64,000 nt of DNA from Streptomyces sp. NBC_00433 (GTDB lineage Bacteria > Actinomycetota > Actinomycetes > Streptomycetales > Streptomycetaceae): contig CP107926.1 in the NCBI GenBank assembly GCA_036015235.1, forward strand, positions 1,612,001-1,676,000. The letters are read 5' to 3'. Shown here piece after piece: positions 59,522 through 64,000 of this stretch. A model generated the notes under the pieces. It was not told the origin of the DNA, ran no database searches, and saw nothing but the letters and a program-made list of their open reading frames with translations. How positions within the stretch are numbered: the first letter of the stretch is position 1; each line of letters opens with the position of its first letter. The translations under genes and the position numbers were made by a program.

Positions 59522-60472
59522 ATGCTGTTCGTGGATCACCAGGGGGAGCTGTCACCGTACGAAGCCCGAGACGCAGCCGGCTTCATTGAGTTGATGCAGC
59601 AACTCAAGGAGCGTTCAGGGCTGACATACCGCGATTTGGAGGAGCAGGCCGCCCGAAACGGTGACGTGCTGGCGCGCAGCACGCTGGCCGACATCCTGAA
59701 ACGGACCAGCCTGCCGCGCCCCGACGTGCTGGCCGCGTTCGTCCGTGCCTGCGGGGACGGGCCGAGGGTTGGCGCCTGGCTGGATTCCAGGAATCGGATC
59801 GCCGCCACAGGCATCGCTGCCGTACCTGCCGTGGTGCCGAGCTCCGCGAGCAATGCCGAAGCCACGGCCGGGGCTCAACCGCAAAGTGAAAACTCCGTGC
59901 CCCCGCGAAAACATAGGGCTAAGCGGCGCGTGGTGGCGGTCGCGACCTCGCTGATGGTCCCGGCGCTTGCCTTGGCCGCCTGGGTTTTGTTCCCCCGCAG
60001 TTCGGCCACCTCTTCCCGGCTTCCCTCCGACGGCTGGGTCACCATCCGTCCCGCCCGTACGCCCAACTTGTGCCTGACCGACGGACGCGACCGCGACGGC
60101 GCCTACCCCAGCGCCGTCGCCGTCCAGCTCCCCTGCTCTCAGGCCACGGTGCCGCGCACCTACCTCGAACCGGTCGGCGAGGGCCTCTACCGCATCCAGT
60201 GGCACCACCCTGTGGAGGGCAAGGGGTGCCTGACGGTCATGAGCACTGGTCCGGTCAAGGGCATGCTCGAACCCCGGAACAACTGCGCCCAAGCCACGCT
60301 GTTCCGCTTGGAACCCGTCAATACCACCGGCGGCGAGGGCTTCCGACTTCACTCGGCCGACACCAGCCGGTGTGTCGGCATCGCCCACAACGACACCACC
60401 CAGGGAGCTGAGGCAATCGAAGAACAATGCACCCACGCCACCGACCAGGGGTTCCTCATCCGGAAGGACTGA
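59522..60472 (+). CDS. Membrane-anchored HTH protein with trefoil-like outer domain
   Basis: 316 aa. Residues 20-80 form an XRE-type helix-turn-helix (FIELMQQLKERSGLTYRDLE, then LARSTLADILKRTSLPRPDV). A disordered linker and basic cluster (RKHRAKRR) lead into one membrane helix (VVAVATSLMVPALALAAWVL). The outer 150 residues have Cys-containing repeats (TPNLCLTDGRDRDG, GKGCLTVMSTG, TSRCVGIAHNDTT) like a ricin-type beta-trefoil. So DNA binding is inside and ligand binding outside. The upstream half-site array and the divergent secreted-protein gene are likely targets. Start signal is weak. Confidence 0.75.
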   Translation: MLFVDHQGELSPYEARDAAGFIELMQQLKERSGLTYRDLEEQAARNGDVLARSTLADILKRTSLPRPDVLAAFVRACGDGPRVGAWLDSRNRIAATGIAAVPAVVPSSASNAEATAGAQPQSENSVPPRKHRAKRRVVAVATSLMVPALALAAWVLFPRSSATSSRLPSDGWVTIRPARTPNLCLTDGRDRDGAYPSAVAVQLPCSQATVPRTYLEPVGEGLYRIQWHHPVEGKGCLTVMSTGPVKGMLEPRNNCAQATLFRLEPVNTTGGEGFRLHSADTSRCVGIAHNDTTQGAEAIEEQCTHATDQGFLIRKD

Positions 60473-60501
60473 GCTCGTGACACTGACCTTGTCGACGGTA
60501 T

Positions 60502-60594
60502 GTGATCGGCATGAGTTCGAGACCTTCTACAACGGGCACAGACCCCACCGGGCCCTGAGGCAGGCCGCTCCACTCCGACCACTCCCGGGTTGGG
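60502..60594 (+). pseudogene. C-terminal scrap of a copy B-type transposase
   Basis: Reads HEFETFYNGHRPHRALRQAA with PLRPLP, matching [20 protein letters not shown] of copy B. Only about 30 codons remain. Confidence 0.6.
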
Positions 60595-60619
60595 CGTGGG
60601 TGCCGGCACCGGCTGCCTG

Positions 60620-60845
60620 GCCCGTGGTGCGGGGGCCGGGGTTCTCGTGTACTCCCATCTCGGCCGTGGGCGGCGGCGGAGGCGGAGGGGTCATCACGAC
60701 GTTGCAGCTGCTGTAGCCGAGAGCGAAGGCGAGGCCGAAGCCGAAGTCCATGCTCAGCTCGGTGCCGCTTAGTCCGAAGAGGCTGGCACCGCCGAGGCCG
60801 CCGAGGCCCATGTAGCCGGCGCCGTTCCAGCCACCGCCTCCCCGA
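60620..60845 (-). pseudogene. Orphan Gly-rich C-terminal segment
   Basis: The reverse strand reads GYMGLGGLGGASLFGLSGTE, then LSMDFGFGLAFALGYSSCNV and a PPPPPPP stretch before continuing into the transposase scrap. It looks like the end of a Gly-rich surface or membrane-associated protein. Both sides are transposase remnants, so start and stop are lost. Confidence 0.3.
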
Positions 60846-61612
60846 TGACCGAGAGATAGAAGGAGTCGGCGAGAGTTTGAAGGACTGGTGGGCGGCGGCG
60901 CTGGCGGATGCGGCCCAGGACCTGTGCGCCGGTGGCGTGCGCGGCGGTGAGGAAGTCGTTGCTGTCGAAGCCCCGGTCCCACAGCACCAGCATCTCGGGG
61001 CCCAGATGGTGCAACAGCTTGGTGGCGTAGGAGGTTTCGCCCTCCCGGGTGGGGCCGAAGACCGCCGCGATGACGGCCCGGGTGCCGGTCTCGACCAGCG
61101 TCATCAGCTCGACCTGGGGATACCCGCCGTGCGGGCACCGCCCCAGCCAGCCCCGGTTGCGTTCGCTGTCAGGCACCTTGATCGAGCTGCAGCCGTCGAA
61201 CGACACCGTCCGATACGGGCCGAACCGCACCCCCGGCATGGTTGGCCGAGCCAACGGCCCGGCCAACACCTCGAACAACGCACGCACCGGCGCGCTGCCG
61301 AGTCGGGGCGCAGATCACGGAGTGCCTTCGTGCTCGGGCGGACAACCGGCATCCCCGACAGGCCCGCCGTCAGCTTGGCCCACACGAGCCGATAGCCGAC
61401 CTCGGGGAACATGCACATCGCCAGCAGAAAGTAGACCCCGACCCGTGAGGGAAGATCCCGCAGCCGCCGCTGCACGGTCCGCGTCTCCGACAAGACGGCA
61501 TCGACCAGCTCGAACGGCACGACCGGCGTCAGCTCTCCCAGACGGCCCGGCGCGAACCGACTCGCGGCCACAGTGACCGTACAGGTGATGGTCGCCTCAC
61601 CCGGCGCCTGCA
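60846..61612 (-). pseudogene. IS4-family transposase, frameshifted and truncated
   Basis: Starts near 61612: SRFAPGRLGELTPVVPFELV, RDLPSRVGVYFLLAMCMFPE (IS4 N-terminal domain). After a shift near 61300 follows RTVSFDGCSSIKVPDSERNR (first Asp), FGPTREGETSYATKLLHHLG and EMLVLWDRGFDSNDFLTAAH (second Asp). It ends around 60846, before the catalytic Glu. Confidence 0.82.
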
Positions 61613-62075
61613 CATCACCGGCGTCACCGCCAATCCCACACGCGAGTGGACAGCGCAGCAAGCCCGGAACCTTACCGCCGACCTGGGCACGCGCAGGGAG
61701 TCTCTGCGCTTCCTATTGCGCGACCGCGACGGCAAATACGGGCGGTCCTTCGACGCCGTCTTCGAAGCTGAGCAGATGGAGATCCTCAAGAGTGCGCCGC
61801 GGGCCCCTCGGATCAACGCCCACTGCGAGCGGGTAATCGGCAGCATCCGCCGCGAGGTCCTCGACCACGTCCTCATCATGAACGAGACCCACGCCCGGCA
61901 CATCCTGGCCGCCTACGAACAGCACTACAACGAGCACCGCCCCCACAGAGCCCGCAACCAACTACCGCCAGGCGCCGACTCACAGCCCACCACCGCCGAC
62001 GAGATTGAAGACCGCAGACCTCTGCGCACCCGTATCCTCGGCGGCGTCATCAACGAGTACCGTTACACCGCCTGA
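61608..62075 (+). pseudogene. C-terminal part of an IS481/IS3-like transposase
   Basis: 156 codons in one frame: LHITGVTANPTREWTAQQAR, ESLRFLLRDRDGKYGRSFDA (second Asp), INAHCERVIGSIRREVLDHV (Glu) and ending LGGVINEYRYTA. Same family as the piece at 48459-49138; a 66-bp block is shared between them. The N-terminal half is lost at the IS4 junction. Confidence 0.8.
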
Positions 62076-62084
62076 CCTGCAGCG

Positions 62085-62295
62085 ACGACTTTCCGAGCCC
62101 CACAGGCGGGAGGACATCCTGCGACCGCGGCTGTGGGGCTCTGGAGCGTTGGTGTTCGGCGCGGGGATGGCGCTGGCCCGCTTTGCCGGCGCTGTGCACG
62201 AACTGGCCGTCGCCGACGTCGTCTTTCCTTGCAGCATCTTCATGTTGATCTGCGGTGCGGTGCTTCAGCACGTCGGCCAGCGGGTCGGCCGCTGA
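62085..62295 (+). pseudogene. Possible fragment of a small membrane protein
   Basis: The frame ending at 62295 reads GALVFGAGMALARFAGAVHE, then VVFPCSIFMLICGAVLQHVG, two hydrophobic segments. No convincing start codon; the frame is entered from the transposase end. Confidence 0.3.
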
Positions 62296-62599
62296 TCTTC
62301 GGCGAGGGCGGGCGGTCGTCCCGGGCGGGGCCAGGCGGGTGCCGGTAGTCCGGCGGAGATGCGGCCAGGCCGGGCCGGGTGGTGAAGGTCGGGAGCGCAA
62401 CGACCTGCTGGAGCCGACGGCGTGGGTGGCGTGGGACTGCGGGGCGCGTGGCGGTCGCATGCTGGAAGGGGTTGCCGCGGAGCGGTACGCAGCGGCCGAT
62501 GGGATGGAACCGGGGCAGGACATCCCGGTGATCGGTGCGGGTAGCGGGTGCGGTGGCCGGGTGGCGGCGATGCGCTGGGGCGAGCTGCACGTACCCGCC
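62296..62599. other. Unassigned 300-bp stretch
   Basis: No recognisable gene, RNA or strong hairpin. It is the 3' side of the leftward glycosyltransferase gene. Confidence 0.35.
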
Positions 62600-64000
62600 C
62601 TACCGTGCGGGATGGGCCGGGGCAGCGGGGGAGATGTATGCGCGGTGCAGTCGGTCGGCGAGGGGGACGGCGCGCCAGGTGACGGCGTAGGACGGCGGCT
62701 GCTGCCCGCGTAGGACGAGGACGGCGACCGGCATGCGACCGGCCAGGGCCAGCACGCCCTGTGTCGTGATGCTGGTATCGGCGCCCCGCGTTTCGCGGGA
62801 CGAACATCCCGTGTTGTAGGCGACCGGAACCGAGGCGTCCCCGGTGACCGTACAAGGCGGACGCACGCCGGCCCGGCGCAGGGCGGCGGTGACGGCGACG
62901 GAGATCCGGCGCTGCTCGCGGTTTTTCTGGACGGTGCTCGCCAGTACGGCGAACTGGACCGTCAGGTGCGCGCCGACCGCACAGGCCGCGAGGGTGACGA
63001 CAACCGGGCGCGACCAGCCGCGGGGACGGGTGACCAGCCACCTCAGGCAGTCGGCCACCGGCACGGCGAGCAGGATGTATGCGGGCAGCAGGAACCGCGG
63101 CGCCGCGTAGTCGATGAGGAAGAGGTACGGCACGGACACGAAGGCGGCCACCAGCAGCGGGAGCAGCGCGGTCGCCCGACGCCTGGCCAGTGTCGCCGCG
63201 AAAGCGCCGCCCACGGCGAGAAAGGGCAGCACGAAGAACCACACGCCGGTACCCGGATGCCGCCACGGGATGGAGCAGGGCCGGCACAGGCCACGCCCGT
63301 CCAGGGCTCGGATCTGGTCGTCCACTGCGAAGTTCGGTCCCATGCCGCCCTGGATGTCGCTGCCCAGCCGCAGCCGCTCGGCCAGCCCGCCGTAGCGTAC
63401 GTACGCCTCCACGACCCACTCGCCGCAGCCCAGGACTACCCCGAGCAGCACCACACCCATCAGGTACGGCCGCCGCCATCCGGGCACTGCCAGCGCGGCG
63501 GCCAGCAGGGGGGCCGCCAGCCACACCGCGTCCGGCGGTCGCATGAGGCCGGCGATCGTCACTCCGCAGACCAGCCCTGCAAGGGCCGCACGGTCGGTAC
63601 GGTCCCGGGCAGCCCGCAGGAAGCAGCCGGCAGCGAGCATGACCCCGTATGCGCTCCAGACGTTCGGCATCACCTGCGCGCCGTAGTCGAGCGTGATCCA
63701 CAGCCCGGCGAAGAGCGCGCCCGCCAGCGCGAGCACTCGTACAGGTACGAGGTTCCGCCATACCCACAGCGCGAGGAGGAGCCCTGCGCCGGACAGCAAC
63801 GCCATCCACACTCGAAGGGCTGTGGTGGAGGTGGTCAGTTCGGCGACCGGCGCGGCGAGGAAGCTGATGCCGCGAGCTCGCGGCGCGCTGAAGAACGCCG
63901 CTGGGATCGTGCCGCTCACCTGACTGGTGTAGATCGTCTCGTCCCACCCGAGCCCCGTCCCCGGTACCGTCAGCATCAGCTGCACCAGCGTGTAGGTGCC
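62600..64000 (-). CDS. GT-C-type membrane glycosyltransferase-like protein, 5' end outside window
   Basis: At least 466 codons, still open at the right edge. About ten helices, for example LRVWMALLSGAGLLLALWVW, VLALAGALFAGLWITLDYGA, PYLMGVVLLGVVLGCGEWVV and FLLPAYILLAVPVADCLRWL. Near the visible N-terminus the loop GLGWDETIYTSQVSG carries an Asp-Glu pair at the place of the GT-C catalytic DE motif (ArnT/PMT type). A C-terminal extracytoplasmic domain has Cys in RPPCTVTG and NTGCSSRET. Donor would be a polyprenyl-phosphate sugar; the acceptor is unknown. Confidence 0.72.
   Translation of the reverse strand, partial: GTYTLVQLMLTVPGTGLGWDETIYTSQVSGTIPAAFFSAPRARGISFLAAPVAELTTSTTALRVWMALLSGAGLLLALWVWRNLVPVRVLALAGALFAGLWITLDYGAQVMPNVWSAYGVMLAAGCFLRAARDRTDRAALAGLVCGVTIAGLMRPPDAVWLAAPLLAAALAVPGWRRPYLMGVVLLGVVLGCGEWVVEAYVRYGGLAERLRLGSDIQGGMGPNFAVDDQIRALDGRGLCRPCSIPWRHPGTGVWFFVLPFLAVGGAFAATLARRRATALLPLLVAAFVSVPYLFLIDYAAPRFLLPAYILLAVPVADCLRWLVTRPRGWSRPVVVTLAACAVGAHLTVQFAVLASTVQKNREQRRISVAVTAALRRAGVRPPCTVTGDASVPVAYNTGCSSRETRGADTSITTQGVLALAGRMPVAVLVLRGQQPPSYAVTWRAVPLADRLHRAYISPAAPAHPAR

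Noticed and set aside
62085..62295. Complete small membrane protein gene
   Set aside because: No start codon with a ribosome site is available before the hydrophobic segments, so it is listed only as a fragment.

Overview
This is a high-GC actinobacterial segment, most like Streptomyces or a close relative. Signs are strong G/C third-position bias, GTG and TTG starts, TGATG/ATGA/GTGA gene overlaps, a 19-bp DmdR/IdeR-type iron box, secreted glycoside hydrolases carrying ricin-type (CBM13) trefoils, and many degenerate transposases of families common in Streptomyces. The mix of intact operons and heavily broken gene pieces suggests an accessory, chromosome-arm-like region that has been repeatedly hit by insertion sequences (IS).

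0-6 kb: a secreted WxL-like protein and a DUF916-like partner at the left edge, a frameshifted hypothetical gene, a dead ISL3 element, the tail of an anti-sigma-type ATPase, and a metal-efflux remnant (tail of a P1B ATPase coupled to an intact short CDF transporter).

6-20 kb is the best preserved block. It holds an iron-uptake operon in which EfeU and EfeO are fused in one polypeptide, followed by efeB, under an iron box. Two paralogous COG4705-type membrane proteins flank an OmpR/histidine kinase pair and a NarL/histidine kinase/ABC transporter operon. A BlaI-type repressor and M56 protease pair follows. CTAC-n-GTAG palindromes precede both COG4705 genes and could be BlaI-type operators.

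20-39 kb: carbohydrate-degradation genes (GH5, GH29, GH54, GH27, three with CBM13) with LacI-family operator-like palindromes near GH5 and GH27. They are interleaved with four copies of one IS group (one is a 239-bp deletion derivative) plus IS256, ISAs1 and IS701-like pieces. These insertions cut or border a DUF1963-like gene, a SAM methyltransferase, an NRPS adenylation domain, an isoaspartyl methyltransferase-like gene and a GH tail. A class I lysyl-tRNA synthetase is also broken.

39-48 kb: a NUDIX hydrolase, a frameshifted hypothetical gene, a possible small peptide gene overlapping an ABC exporter, a spermidine-synthase-fold protein, an AI-2E-family permease and an MFS exporter-TetR pair with an operator palindrome.

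48-64 kb: a second IS-rich stretch (IS5 x2, IS3, IS1182, IS4 and rve-type remnants) around a WD40 fragment, a lipoprotein, a divergent NmrA-like reductase/HxlR pair, and a divergent pair made of a six-cysteine secreted protein and a membrane-anchored HTH protein with a trefoil-like outer domain. The space between that last pair carries an array of CTGTCC/GGACAG half-sites. A GT-C-type membrane glycosyltransferase runs off the right edge. No rRNA, tRNA or CRISPR array was seen.
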